64,000 bases of DNA from an uncultured Collinsella sp. (GTDB lineage: Bacteria > Actinomycetota > Coriobacteriia > Coriobacteriales > Coriobacteriaceae), in assembly GCA_958415625.1 (NCBI GenBank), contig CATYZI010000007.1, forward strand, positions 10,043 through 74,042, given 5' to 3'. This document shows positions 18,383 through 27,183 of this stretch, piece after piece. Positions within the stretch are counted from its first letter, which is position 1; each line of letters starts with the position of its first letter. The position numbers were made by a program, and so were the translations under genes. The notes beneath the pieces were generated by a model. The model did no database searches. It saw nothing but the letters and a program-made list of their open reading frames with translations, and was not told the origin of the DNA.

Positions 18383-18675
18383 GCGGCATCCTTGGCGGTA
18401 TAGATGCGCGCAAAGGTGGACGGGTTCGCTCCAAAGAGCATGTGAAGCATCAGGCGGCGTGAGTAGACAAGCTCGTCGAAGTCGGGAGGGAGCTCGATGT
18501 CGTGGATATGCGCGATGCGGTGGGCGAGCGCCGAGAACGACTCGGGGTCGCAGATCACATCGGTGGTAACGTGGTAGACCGTCGTATCGGGGAATGCCTC
18601 TTCGTCGAAAGGCAGGAGATGGGGATCGTCGTCGACTTCGATGACGATGCCGTACTGGGGCCAGTAATATGCCAT
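18379..18675 (-). CDS. Small acidic protein of unknown function, first gene of the surface operon
   Basis: A 98-residue protein beginning MAYYWPQYGIVIEVDDDPH behind GGGAGGTTCCC. It has no signal peptide or membrane helix, so it is probably cytoplasmic. Notable stretches are ELPPDFDELVYSRRLMLHML and DDDPHLLPFDEEAFPDTTVY. The coupled ATGA overlap with the membrane protein gene shows it belongs to the operon. I recognise no family; it may be a regulator or chaperone of the exported products. Confidence 0.65.
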   Translation of the reverse strand: MAYYWPQYGIVIEVDDDPHLLPFDEEAFPDTTVYHVTTDVICDPESFSALAHRIAHIHDIELPPDFDELVYSRRLMLHMLFGANPSTFARIYTAKDAA

Positions 18676-19021
18676 GGGAACCTCCCTGCTTCTGGGGCCA
18701 AAACTTCTGTCGGTTTTGGCTGTCGATGCCGACGGTATCAGCCACTACTTGACCAATTGCTGACCAAATGCTTGACGGATTGGTGTCTCCGCAGGTAAAA
18801 GGCGGCAAAAAATACTCCAACTTTTTTCAAGCGACAATCGCGCGGTCGGCGACGGCGGGGCCATATGTGTCAAAAGCATCGTCTGCCGAGGAAATCAAGC
18901 CGCTCGCCGAATTGCACGAACGTAAAAATCGCCAATTATGGAGACGGTCTCGAACACGTCGACGAAACGATGCGGTAACATCTCCCTGCAAACACTGTAG
19001 TTAGCTAAAGGGGGAGTTCGC
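18676..19021. promoter_or_regulatory. Divergent promoter region with three imperfect 12-bp direct repeats
   Basis: This 346-bp divergent gap separates the surface operon from the lactate operon. At 18748-18782 it has three near-tandem copies (CTTGACCAATTG, CTGACCAAATG, CTTGACGGATTG) spaced 11-12 bp, about one helical turn, which suggests cooperative regulator binding. A hairpin GCCAAAAC/GTTTTGGC sits near 18702-18720. No gene is apparent in it. Confidence 0.4.
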
Positions 19022-20623
19022 GTGTCTGCAACCATCAAACCCTTCACCGACGAGTTCGAAGAGTATGGTCGCGATGAGTCTCGCGCATCGGGCGAGGCCT
19101 CGAGCATCTCGTTTCCGACAACGGAAGACGAGGTCCGTGCCATTTTGGAAAAGCTCCATGCCGAGCGTGTCCCGGTAACGGTTCAGGGCGCCCGAACCGG
19201 CCTTGCCGCCGGTGCCGTGCCCCACGGCGGGCATATCCTCAATACTTCCCGTATGAATCGCTACTTGGGCCTTCGCCGCGATGAACAAGGCCAATTTCTG
19301 CTGCGCGTGGAGCCGGGCGTTGTGCTCTCGGAGCTGCGCAAGCAGCTGAGCAAGAAGGTGCTGCCGACTGCTGGTTGGGACCAGGCATCGCTTGAGGCCT
19401 ACGAGGAGTTCCAAGAGGCCCCCGAGCAGTTCTTTCCCACCGATCCCACCGAGGCATCTGCCTGTCTGGGCGGCATGGCGGCATGTAACGCCTCTGGTGC
19501 CCGCAGCTACGCCTACGGTCCCATGCGCCCACATATCACGGGACTCCACGTCGCGCTGGCTGATGGCGATTTGCTTGAGCTTCAGCGCGGCGAGGCTTTT
19601 GCCCAGGGCCGCCACCTGTCGCTCGTGACGGCAGTGGGCCGTACGCTCGAGCTCGATCTTCCCGGCTATACCATGCCCAAGACAAAAAATGCCTCAGGCT
19701 ATTTCGTTGCGGACGAAATGGACGCCATCGACCTCTTTATCGGTGCTTGCGGCACGCTCGGCGTTATCACCGAGCTCGAGATTGCCCTGCAGGCGGCGCC
19801 TGCGGTCGTTTGGGGTGTGAGCTGCTTTTTCAATAGCGAAGACAAGGCCGTGTCCTTTACCGATTCCATGCGTCCCGTCCTGTCCCATGCGGCTGCCATC
19901 GAGTACTTCGACGCTGGCGCCCTGGATATTCTACGTCGCCAGCGCGAGCAGTCGACGGCGTTTGCCTCGCTGCCGGCGCTTGACAAAGAGGCCAAGGTCT
20001 GTGTCTACGTGGAGCTCGACTGCGATGACGAGGCCCAGGCGACCGAGGAACTGTACCACCTGGGATGGGTTCTCGAGTTTGCGGGTGGCCGCGACGATGC
20101 GACATGGGTCGCGCGCACCGAGGTTGATCGCGAGTGCCAGCGGTTCTTCCGCCATGCGGTCCCCGAGAGCGTCAACATGCTTATCGATGAGCGTCGCCGC
20201 ACGGATCCCACCATCACCAAACTGGGTTCGGACATGTCGGTGCCCAATGCACGCCTTGCCGATGTCGTGGCCCTCTATCGCCGCACACTGGCCGAAAGCG
20301 GGCTTGAATCTGCTGCCTGGGGGCACATCGGTAACAACCATCTGCATGTGAACACCCTGCCGCGCGATGCGCAGGACTACCGTCGCGGTGGCGAGCTGTT
20401 TGCCCAGTGGGCTGCGGAGGTAACGGCTATGGGCGGTGCCGTTTCTGCCGAGCACGGCGTCGGCAAGATCAAGGCGGGCTTCTTAGAGACGATGTACGGT
20501 CACGAGGCCATGGTCGAGTCGGCGCGGCTCAAGCTCCAGCTCGATCCCGACGGGCAGCTGGGTCGCGGCAACCTGTTTTCGGAGAAGCTCTTGGATGAGC
20601 TCGTCCAGAAAGGGGGCGCGTGA
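19022..20623 (+). CDS. lctD: GlcD-type FAD-linked D-lactate/2-hydroxyacid dehydrogenase (Etf-linked)
   Basis: A 533-residue FAD protein with GTG start behind AAAGGGGGAG. The N-terminal FAD_binding_4 domain is clear (TVQGARTGLAAGAVPHGG, then GGMAACNASGARSYAYGPMR), and the C-terminal FAD-oxidase domain carries WGHIGNNHLHVN and SAEHGVGKIK, which hold conserved active-site His residues. Next come EtfB and a ferredoxin-EtfA with 4-bp or direct stop-start junctions. This set matches electron-confurcating lactate dehydrogenase (LctBCD of Acetobacterium), in which lactate oxidation with NAD+ is driven by reduced ferredoxin. Substrate choice between lactate and another 2-hydroxyacid cannot be decided here. 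Confidence 0.85.
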   Translation: MSATIKPFTDEFEEYGRDESRASGEASSISFPTTEDEVRAILEKLHAERVPVTVQGARTGLAAGAVPHGGHILNTSRMNRYLGLRRDEQGQFLLRVEPGVVLSELRKQLSKKVLPTAGWDQASLEAYEEFQEAPEQFFPTDPTEASACLGGMAACNASGARSYAYGPMRPHITGLHVALADGDLLELQRGEAFAQGRHLSLVTAVGRTLELDLPGYTMPKTKNASGYFVADEMDAIDLFIGACGTLGVITELEIALQAAPAVVWGVSCFFNSEDKAVSFTDSMRPVLSHAAAIEYFDAGALDILRRQREQSTAFASLPALDKEAKVCVYVELDCDDEAQATEELYHLGWVLEFAGGRDDATWVARTEVDRECQRFFRHAVPESVNMLIDERRRTDPTITKLGSDMSVPNARLADVVALYRRTLAESGLESAAWGHIGNNHLHVNTLPRDAQDYRRGGELFAQWAAEVTAMGGAVSAEHGVGKIKAGFLETMYGHEAMVESARLKLQLDPDGQLGRGNLFSEKLLDELVQKGGA

Positions 20624-20625
20624 AG

Positions 20626-21441
20626 ATGAGCGATTTCCATATGGTGGTGTGCGTCAAGGCCGTGCCGGGCAGCACCGAGGTCAAGATGGACCCCAAGACC
20701 AATACCATCGTGCGCGATGGCAAGCAGGCGGTCATTAATCCCTTTGATGCGAGCGCTTTGGAATGCGCGCTGGCGCTGAAGGACGACTTTATCGGCTTTG
20801 GCATGGATGTGCGCGTGACGGTGGTGTCGATGGGCATCCCCGCGACCGAGTCGCTGCTGCGCGACTGCATCGCCCGAGGCGCCGACGACGCGCTGCTGCT
20901 GACCGATCGCGCCTTTGCAGGTGCCGATACCCTGGCGACCACCTATGCTCTCAAATGCGGCATCGAGGCGCTCGACGAGGACTTCGACCTGCTCATCTGC
21001 GGCAAGATGGCGGTGGATGGCGATACGGCCCAGATTGGTCCCGAGCTTGCCGGTGCCTTTGAGATTCCCTGCGTGACCGACGTGAGTTGCGTGCAGAGCG
21101 CGGGCTTTACGACCTGTGGCTCGCTGGCGCTCATTCACGGATGCGATGCCGGCGAGGAGACGGTGTATCTTGAGATGCCGTGCGCGATGACGACTGCCAA
21201 GGAGATTGGCCAGTTGCGTATGCCGAGTATTGCCGGTATTCGCGCGGCGGAGGAGGCGGACGTGCGCGTGGTCAGTGCCGCCGACGTGAACGCCGACCCC
21301 GCGCGTTGCGGTCTTGCCGGGTCGCCGACACAGGTCGTGCGCTCGTTTGTGCCCGACCGTGACCAAACGTGCGAGGCCGTTGAGGGAACGGCGTCCGAGC
21401 AGGCGGTAAAACTTGCCAAGATTATCGAGGGGATGGCATAG
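20626..21441 (+). CDS. etfB: Electron transfer flavoprotein beta subunit
   Basis: The ATG at 20626 is best placed relative to AGGGGG (20611-20616); a GTG at 20620 is possible. The 271-residue protein starts MSDFHMVVCVKAVPGSTEVKM, the typical EtfB N-terminus, and includes the NPFDASALECALALKD and LLICGKMAVDGDTAQIGPELA segments, the latter being the EtfB signature loop. It would bind the second FAD that bifurcates electrons together with EtfA. It is coupled to the upstream dehydrogenase gene and its stop directly abuts etfA. Confidence 0.92.
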   Translation: MSDFHMVVCVKAVPGSTEVKMDPKTNTIVRDGKQAVINPFDASALECALALKDDFIGFGMDVRVTVVSMGIPATESLLRDCIARGADDALLLTDRAFAGADTLATTYALKCGIEALDEDFDLLICGKMAVDGDTAQIGPELAGAFEIPCVTDVSCVQSAGFTTCGSLALIHGCDAGEETVYLEMPCAMTTAKEIGQLRMPSIAGIRAAEEADVRVVSAADVNADPARCGLAGSPTQVVRSFVPDRDQTCEAVEGTASEQAVKLAKIIEGMA

Positions 21442-22647
21442 ATGAGCGGACTGATTATCGATAGCGAAGCCTGTGTCGGCTGCGGTCGCTGCGTTCGCGC
21501 CTGTGCCTCGGGCGGCATCGTAGTGGAAGGCGAACGACCCAGCCGATGCGCCCGCGTAACCGACGGCTGCATCCTATGCGGTGGGTGCGTCGACGCCTGC
21601 CCTGTCAACGCTATCTCGATCGAGCGTGACGAGACCGCCGGCGCGGTTGACCTCGATGCGTATCGAGACATTTGGGTATTCGTGCAGACCGACGAGCACG
21701 ATACGGTGACTCCCGTTGCCTATGAGCTTATGGGCAAGGGCCGCGAGCTTGCCGATGCTCGTGGCTGCCGTCTGGTGGCACTGGCCGGCATGGGCCCCGA
21801 GGGTTCTCTCGGTGACCTGGAGCATCTGGTTTGCGCGGGCGCCGACGAAGTCCTGGCCTGTCGCGACGAGCGCCTGCGCCAAAACGATGCGGAGGTCTAC
21901 GCCAGCTTGATCTGCGATTTGGTAGCCGAACGCAAACCCGAGGCCATCCTATACGGTGCGACCGCTTTTGGCCGCGAACTGGCACCCGGCGTTGCCGTGC
22001 GTTTGCAGACGGGCCTTACGGCTGACTGCACCGTACTTTCGATGGATACGGAGACGGGACTGCTGCAACAGACGCGTCCGGCGTTTGGCGGCAACCTGAT
22101 GGCCACCATTGTCTGCCCCAATCATCGTCCCCAGATGGCAACGGTGCGCCCCGGTATCTTTAAGGCTCCCGACTTCGACTACGGCCGTTCCGGCACGATC
22201 ACCCAGGTGATGCTTGCGGAAGACGCCAGGGCTCGTGTCGAGATTTCGATTCCCGCCGAGGAGTGGGGGCAGCAGGCTTCGATCGCCGATGCCGAGCGCC
22301 TGGTCGTGGTGGGTCGCGGCATTGGTTCCAAGAAAAACCTGCCACTGATGCGAAGGCTTGCCGAGGCCCTGGGAGCCGAGCTTGGTTGCACGCGACCTGT
22401 CGTGGAGGCCGGCTGGTTGGAGTATCGCCATCAGATTGGCCAGACCGGCGTATCGGTTTCGCCCAAGCTTCTCGTGAGTATCGGTGTTTCGGGCGCCATC
22501 CAGCATCTTGCCGGCATCGGTGGGGCGGAGTGCATTATCGCCATCAACGAGGACCCGGATGCCCCCATTTTTGGTGCTGCCCAGTACGAGGTTGTTGGGG
22601 ATGCCGTCGAGGTCGTCGAGGAGCTGCTGGCCCAGCTTGAGCGCTAG
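21442..22647 (+). CDS. etfA: Electron transfer flavoprotein alpha subunit with N-terminal 2[4Fe-4S] ferredoxin domain
   Basis: 401 residues. The first 60 hold two cluster motifs, C11xxC14xxC17xxxC21 and C43xxC46xxC49xxxC53. Then follows the EtfA body (LIYGATAFGRELAPGVAVRLQTG-like segment) and the C-terminal FAD domain with VVGRGIGSKKN, GQTGVSVSPKLLVSIGVSGA and INEDPDAPIF. A ferredoxin extension on EtfA is typical of bifurcating lactate- and caffeyl-CoA-type systems and delivers low-potential electrons. The stop overlaps by 4 bp the convergent HD gene, leaving no room for a terminator between them. Confidence 0.93.
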   Translation: MSGLIIDSEACVGCGRCVRACASGGIVVEGERPSRCARVTDGCILCGGCVDACPVNAISIERDETAGAVDLDAYRDIWVFVQTDEHDTVTPVAYELMGKGRELADARGCRLVALAGMGPEGSLGDLEHLVCAGADEVLACRDERLRQNDAEVYASLICDLVAERKPEAILYGATAFGRELAPGVAVRLQTGLTADCTVLSMDTETGLLQQTRPAFGGNLMATIVCPNHRPQMATVRPGIFKAPDFDYGRSGTITQVMLAEDARARVEISIPAEEWGQQASIADAERLVVVGRGIGSKKNLPLMRRLAEALGAELGCTRPVVEAGWLEYRHQIGQTGVSVSPKLLVSIGVSGAIQHLAGIGGAECIIAINEDPDAPIFGAAQYEVVGDAVEVVEELLAQLER

Positions 22648-23456
22648 GCGCGCGCCAGCCAGTCGCGCATCTCGTCCTTTAGGCGGCTCCAGGTTGCCTG
22701 CGTGGCGGGGTCGGTAAAGGGCCGCGTGATGCCAAAGGGCGCGTCGAGCAGGCGGTGGATATCGCCCTGTTCGCGCGCCAGCGCGCGGCTTGCTGGATAG
22801 ACGAGCTCAAACATAAAGCAGATGAGTCCCACCAAGAAGTCGGCGGGCTCGTTGCGTTCATCGCGTGCGACGCAGCGGTGCTCGTCAAAGGCGGCAAGTG
22901 TCGGCGACGAGAAACGGCTGCCGAGAAACGTCTTCTCGTCCACCTTGAGGATGGTGTCGACGGTGCTGTCGGCGATGGTGCGCATAATGTCGATCTTGTC
23001 ACCATCGCGCACGATATCGCAGAAGCTTCGCGTGCGCACGTCGAGCTGCGCGGGTAGACGGAAATCGCTGTGATAGGCAATGCTCGCTCGGATGAGCTCA
23101 TCTTCTGCCGGGTCATCGATAAAGTCGCGGATGCTCGTTACGGCGGGTGCATCGGCGGGATTCTCGCCAAAGAGGACCTCGATGCCCAGCGCCGCATGGC
23201 TCATGCTCTCGGCGTCCTTAAAGGTGTCCCAGCGTCTCAGCTGCTCAAAGCGGCCCATATCGTGTAGCAGGCCGCAAAGCCATGCCAGGTCAATATCTTC
23301 TGACGACCAGCCCTGCTCGCGCGCTACGGCATCGCATGCCTCGGCCACGTGGTACGTATGCTCGATTTTGAGCGCGATGCGTGGGTTGGTGGCATCGTAG
23401 GCATCGGTGTAGCTTTTGAAGGCCGCGCGCGCCCGGTCTCGATCGATAGCTGTCAT
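22644..23456 (-). CDS. HD-domain phosphohydrolase
   Basis: 270 residues, ATG behind AGGAAG. The HD motif set is visible: H36 in EHTYHV, the metal pair H65-D66 in LLHDMGRF, a later His in AYHSDFRLP and Asp in IVRDGDKIDIM. This fits metal-dependent phosphohydrolases of the HD superfamily acting on nucleotides or similar phosphoesters; the substrate cannot be told. Its 3' end overlaps the end of etfA on the opposite strand. Confidence 0.8.
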   Translation of the reverse strand: MTAIDRDRARAAFKSYTDAYDATNPRIALKIEHTYHVAEACDAVAREQGWSSEDIDLAWLCGLLHDMGRFEQLRRWDTFKDAESMSHAALGIEVLFGENPADAPAVTSIRDFIDDPAEDELIRASIAYHSDFRLPAQLDVRTRSFCDIVRDGDKIDIMRTIADSTVDTILKVDEKTFLGSRFSSPTLAAFDEHRCVARDERNEPADFLVGLICFMFELVYPASRALAREQGDIHRLLDAPFGITRPFTDPATQATWSRLKDEMRDWLARA

Positions 23457-23582
23457 AATGACTTCCTAAAAAGTTGTGTCTTTCGATCCGGTGGCAATTG
23501 TAGGTGAACTCGGTTGCTGCCGGATGATGATTCTGCCGTGTCGCTACATGCGGCTCGGAGACCTTGTCAGGATGAGAAACGT

Positions 23583-24275
23583 ATGGTGCTCAAAATCGTT
23601 AGAACCGTCTGGCCGGTGATGCTTACCTATGTTGCAATAGGCGCGCCGTGCGGAATGATCATGGGGCAGACGGGAATGGAGCCCTGGATGGTCTTTGTTC
23701 TAAGCAGTACGTTTGTGACGGGCAGCGGCCAGTTTATGATCTGCAACCTGTGGCTGGCGGGTGTGCCTGCAGCATCGATCGTCGCGAGCGTTGCCGCCAT
23801 CTCCTCGCGTTTTGCGCTTTACTCGGCATCGATCGCACCGCATCTGAGGGGTGCCTCGAAGCGTCAGACGCTGGCTGTTGCCGCGACACTTACCGAGGAG
23901 GCATATGGCATCTCGCTTGCCAAGTTGGTTGAAGGGGAGGATTGGGGCCCGCGCGAGTCCTTTGTGCTCAACGTGATCCTCATCGCAACATGGGGCGTTT
24001 CGTGTACGATGGGCGCCATCGTCGGCGCCGTTGTCGATGTTCCCACCGCCATTGCAGCCTTTGTCTGCACCTCGCTCTTTATCTGCCTGCTCTTTTCGCA
24101 GCGGCTGTCGCGCGGTAACGTTGTCGCGGCGGTTTCGGGCGCGGTGTCCGTCGCCGTATGCAAGTTCTTGGGCCTCGCGAATATTGCCGTGCCGGCAAGC
24201 GTCGTGGTCGGCATTGCCATTGCGCTGGCGTGCGATGCTGTATTTGACGGAAGAGGTGCCCGCGATGCCCGCTAA
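23583..24275 (+). CDS. azlC: AzlC-family branched-chain amino acid exporter, large subunit
   Basis: 230 residues from an ATG with weak AGGATG upstream. It has about five to seven hydrophobic helices and the AzlC hallmark TFVTGSGQFMICNLW plus RFALYSASIAPHL and LTEEAYGIS. AzlC with AzlD forms an amino acid exporter (branched-chain amino acids and the analogue 4-azaleucine in Bacillus subtilis). It overlaps azlD by 11 bp. The window also encodes a branched-chain amino acid importer at 43-49 kb. Confidence 0.88.
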   Translation: MVLKIVRTVWPVMLTYVAIGAPCGMIMGQTGMEPWMVFVLSSTFVTGSGQFMICNLWLAGVPAASIVASVAAISSRFALYSASIAPHLRGASKRQTLAVAATLTEEAYGISLAKLVEGEDWGPRESFVLNVILIATWGVSCTMGAIVGAVVDVPTAIAAFVCTSLFICLLFSQRLSRGNVVAAVSGAVSVAVCKFLGLANIAVPASVVVGIAIALACDAVFDGRGARDAR

Positions 24276-24588
24276 CGAGTTCTTGGTTCTGTGGCTGTCG
24301 TCGTGGGCTGCTATCGCGTTCTTTCGCATCGCGCCGGCGTTCGCCTTGCGCGGGCGGACCCTGTCGCCCCGCATTACCGAGGCCCTGGGCTATATCCCGC
24401 CCGCTGCCTTTGCCGCGCTGGTCGCCAACGACTTGGTGAACCCCGGCGCGTTCGACGCGGGACTCTGGCCTGCCTTGGTTCCCTGGATTGCGGCCACCGG
24501 CGTCGTGGCGGTGGCAATCAAGACAAAGTCGATGTTGTGGTGCTGCGTTTCGGGCATCGTGTTCTATATCGTTTTGAGCCTCGTATAG
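24265..24588 (+). CDS. azlD: AzlD-family branched-chain amino acid exporter, small subunit
   Basis: 107 residues beginning MPANEFLVLWLSSWAAIAFF, with the AzlD pattern of three to four hydrophobic helices and the central LGYIPPAAFAALVANDLVN. The start lies inside the end of azlC, with GGAAGAGG upstream in the azlC coding sequence. The next 141 bp to kdgT contain nothing that I recognise except the kdgT ribosome binding site. Confidence 0.88.
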   Translation: MPANEFLVLWLSSWAAIAFFRIAPAFALRGRTLSPRITEALGYIPPAAFAALVANDLVNPGAFDAGLWPALVPWIAATGVVAVAIKTKSMLWCCVSGIVFYIVLSLV

Positions 24589-24729
24589 GAGCAGGACGCG
24601 TTATCGTCCCGGCCTAACGAATCGAATTTCTCACCGAGGCGGTCTGCTTCTTCTGGTACCATGGTCAAACTTTACTGTAGCAAAGCGTGACGTGGGCTTT
24701 TGTTCTGCGTCAGCGGAAATGGGGGTTTC

Positions 24730-25752
24730 ATGGCACAGGAAGCGACCGCCAGCGAGCAAAAGAAATTCAAGGTACCGCGCATCCCGGGCGACATCATGAT
24801 CTATCCGATGATCGTCGGCCTTTTGCTCAATACCTTCTGCCCGCAGGTCTTTGAGGTCGGCGGCTTCTTTACGGCTGCCTGCCGCGGCGGCTCCAACACC
24901 ATCGTTGCCGCGATCTTGCTGTTCGTGGGCGCCGGCATCAGCTTTAAGTCCACGCCGGGCGCCATCAAGACCGGCATCGTCGTGCTGATTCCTAAGCTTG
25001 TAGTGGCAGCCGCGCTGGGTCTGGGCGTCGCGTACTTCTTTAACGATAACTTTTTAGGCCTGAGCTCGGTTTCCATCATCGGCGGCATTACGTTTTGCAA
25101 CATGGCGCTCTATACGGGCATCATGGGCGAGTTCGGCGATGAGTCCGAGCAGGGCGCTGTCGGTATCCTGTTCTTTACGGCCGGCCCCGCCGTCACGATG
25201 ATCATCCTTGGTGTTTCGGGTCTCGCCAACATCCCCGTCGGCACCATCATCGGATCCATCCTGCCGCTTGTTATCGGCATGGTCCTGGGCAACTTGTTCC
25301 CGTTTATCAAGAACCTGCTGGTTCCCGGCGCCAATCCCGCGATCGCTGTAATCGGATTTCAGCTCGGTGCGTCCATGAGCCTGTCGAGCTTTATCACCGG
25401 CGGTATCTCGGGCATCCTGCTGGGCCTCATCACCCTCTTTATCGTTGGCCCCATCACCTTTGCCTTCGAGCGCTTGTGCGGCGGCAACGGCAAGGCCGCC
25501 GTTGCTTGCTCCACCATCGCCGGCACGGCTATGACCACGCCGGCTGCCCTTGCCGAGGTCGCGCCACGCTATGCCGAGCTTGCGCCCACCGCGTATGCGC
25601 AGATCGCCACCGCCGTCATCATCACGGCAATCATGGCCCCGATTCTGACCGGCTGGGTCGATAAGAAGTTCTGCCACGGCGAAGAGGATCTGTCGGTCGA
25701 AGGCGTCGAGGCTATTGAGGAGGCCGTCGCGACCGACATCGACGGCGAGTAA
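24730..25752 (+). CDS. kdgT: 2-keto-3-deoxygluconate permease (KdgT family)
   Basis: 340 residues starting MAQEATASEQKKFKVPRIPG behind GGGGG. About ten hydrophobic segments follow, with the KdgT-typical IPGDIMIYPMIVGLLLNTF, FVGAGISFKSTPGAIKTG and STIAGTAMTTPAALAEV. The family imports 2-keto-3-deoxygluconate, a pectin or uronate breakdown product, with a proton. No KdgK or KdgA gene is adjacent, so the substrate in this organism is inferred from family only. The C-terminal 35 residues are acidic. Confidence 0.88.
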   Translation: MAQEATASEQKKFKVPRIPGDIMIYPMIVGLLLNTFCPQVFEVGGFFTAACRGGSNTIVAAILLFVGAGISFKSTPGAIKTGIVVLIPKLVVAAALGLGVAYFFNDNFLGLSSVSIIGGITFCNMALYTGIMGEFGDESEQGAVGILFFTAGPAVTMIILGVSGLANIPVGTIIGSILPLVIGMVLGNLFPFIKNLLVPGANPAIAVIGFQLGASMSLSSFITGGISGILLGLITLFIVGPITFAFERLCGGNGKAAVACSTIAGTAMTTPAALAEVAPRYAELAPTAYAQIATAVIITAIMAPILTGWVDKKFCHGEEDLSVEGVEAIEEAVATDIDGE

Positions 25753-25801
25753 TCGTCGACGCGAGTCAATCTAGCCGGCGTGTGCAATTCGCGCCGTGTG
25801 G

Positions 25802-25841
25802 GCGCCCGAACGGTGGCTGTTCTGCAGTGACGTTCGGGCGC
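25802..25841 (+). terminator. Possible terminator hairpin after kdgT
   Basis: An 11-bp perfect inverted repeat, GCGCCCGAACG (25802-25812) and CGTTCGGGCGC (25831-25841), with an 18-base loop. No strong T tract follows, so function is uncertain. Confidence 0.35.
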
Positions 25842-25942
25842 TCTGCTATGATTCCCTTTACCCCTGCGGAGAAAGGGGTGTTTGGCTCCTGGGCGCGACT
25901 CGGGCGATTCTGGCCACTTGGATATTGAAGGGAGGGCGTCTA

Positions 25943-27085
25943 GTGATTAAGGCACTCAAGATCGAGATATTCCTGCTGTGCATGATTATTCTTATCGGGC
26001 TTGCCGTACGAAGCCGTCGCTCCCTGTTCTCGAGCACCCAGCAGCTTTTGTTTAGCATGCTGGGCTACACGTCTGCTGCCTACATTTTCTTCGATATGAT
26101 CTGGACGCTCTCGGACGGCGTAAGCACTCCTGTAGGCATCACGGCCAACTGGATTTCCAACGCGGTCTCGTTTTCGCTGTTCGCCATCGCGTGCCTCATT
26201 TGGTTTTTCTATTCCGAGACGATGCAGGGCTCACGGCTCCTGACCACGCCCTACAGGGTGGTACTTTTAACGTTGCCAACAGCATTGGTGGTCGTGCTGG
26301 CATTTACCAGCTACTGGACGCACGCTATGTTCTATATCGATGCACAGGGCGTATATCGTCGCGGAGCGCTTTATATGATTCAGCCTATCGTTAGCTACTG
26401 CTACGTCATATATACGTCCTTGCATGCCTTTATTCAGGCTCGAAAAGTCGAAAGCCTGCAAAAGAAGGCCATTTATCGCACCCTCGCCTTTTTTGCGGTT
26501 CCCGCTCTGGTGGGCGGTACCTTCCAGGTTTTGTTTTCGGTACCGGGCCTTTGCTTCGGTATAACGCTGAGCATCCTGCTGCTCTATATCGTCTATCAGG
26601 AGCAACTGATCTCGACTGACCCGTTGACTGGACTCAACAACCGCAACCGTTTTGAGACCTATATGCTGTCGCTCTTTTCAAATGTGGATCAGGCCGAAGA
26701 TGTATATCTGCTTATGATGGACGCCGACGGCTTTAAGCAGATTAACGATCGCTATGGACATGTGGAGGGCGACCACGCTCTTCAGGTTGTTGCGACGGCG
26801 CTCAAGGATGTCTGCTCGCCGGCTGGTGGCTTTATCGCACGTTATGGTGGCGATGAGTTTGTGGTGCTCCAAAAGGCAGCGGCGGAACAGGGCATCATAG
26901 ACCTGTGTTCGGCGATTGACGACGAGCTCGCTCGTGCCGAGGTGCCGTATGCATTGCGGATGTCCATCGGTTACGCGCGGGTCGGCGATAGTGTTGATAC
27001 CTGGCAAGACTTACTTCGCGCCGCCGATGCGGAGCTCTATCGCGTCAAGGCCGAGAAAAAGAAATCCGGCGTTCAGATACGCTAG
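25943..27085 (+). CDS. Membrane-bound diguanylate cyclase (GGDEF)
   Basis: GTG start at 25943 behind GGGAGG gives 380 residues. The first about 210 residues contain seven or so transmembrane helices without a recognised sensory domain. The catalytic domain has DPLTGLNNRNRF at its start and an intact RYGGDEF with GGDEF at residues 302-306. The five-residue-upstream position where the RxxD inhibitory site would sit reads PAGG, so product inhibition through that site is not expected. Predicted reaction: two GTP to cyclic di-GMP. No EAL or PilZ protein is found in the window. Confidence 0.88.
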   Translation: MIKALKIEIFLLCMIILIGLAVRSRRSLFSSTQQLLFSMLGYTSAAYIFFDMIWTLSDGVSTPVGITANWISNAVSFSLFAIACLIWFFYSETMQGSRLLTTPYRVVLLTLPTALVVVLAFTSYWTHAMFYIDAQGVYRRGALYMIQPIVSYCYVIYTSLHAFIQARKVESLQKKAIYRTLAFFAVPALVGGTFQVLFSVPGLCFGITLSILLLYIVYQEQLISTDPLTGLNNRNRFETYMLSLFSNVDQAEDVYLLMMDADGFKQINDRYGHVEGDHALQVVATALKDVCSPAGGFIARYGGDEFVVLQKAAAEQGIIDLCSAIDDELARAEVPYALRMSIGYARVGDSVDTWQDLLRAADAELYRVKAEKKKSGVQIR

Positions 27086-27183
27086 AAAAAGGGGCGCACG
27101 CTTGCGTGCGTGGCGGCCCTCAGCTCACCGATGTACTCCAATAAGCTAAAGTGTGCGAACAACCTCTCAAAAAAGTGAGCTCG

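Noticed and set aside
27095..27110. Small perfect palindrome after the diguanylate cyclase gene
   Set aside because: Stem only about 7 bp with 2-base gap and no T tract, so not supported as a terminator.
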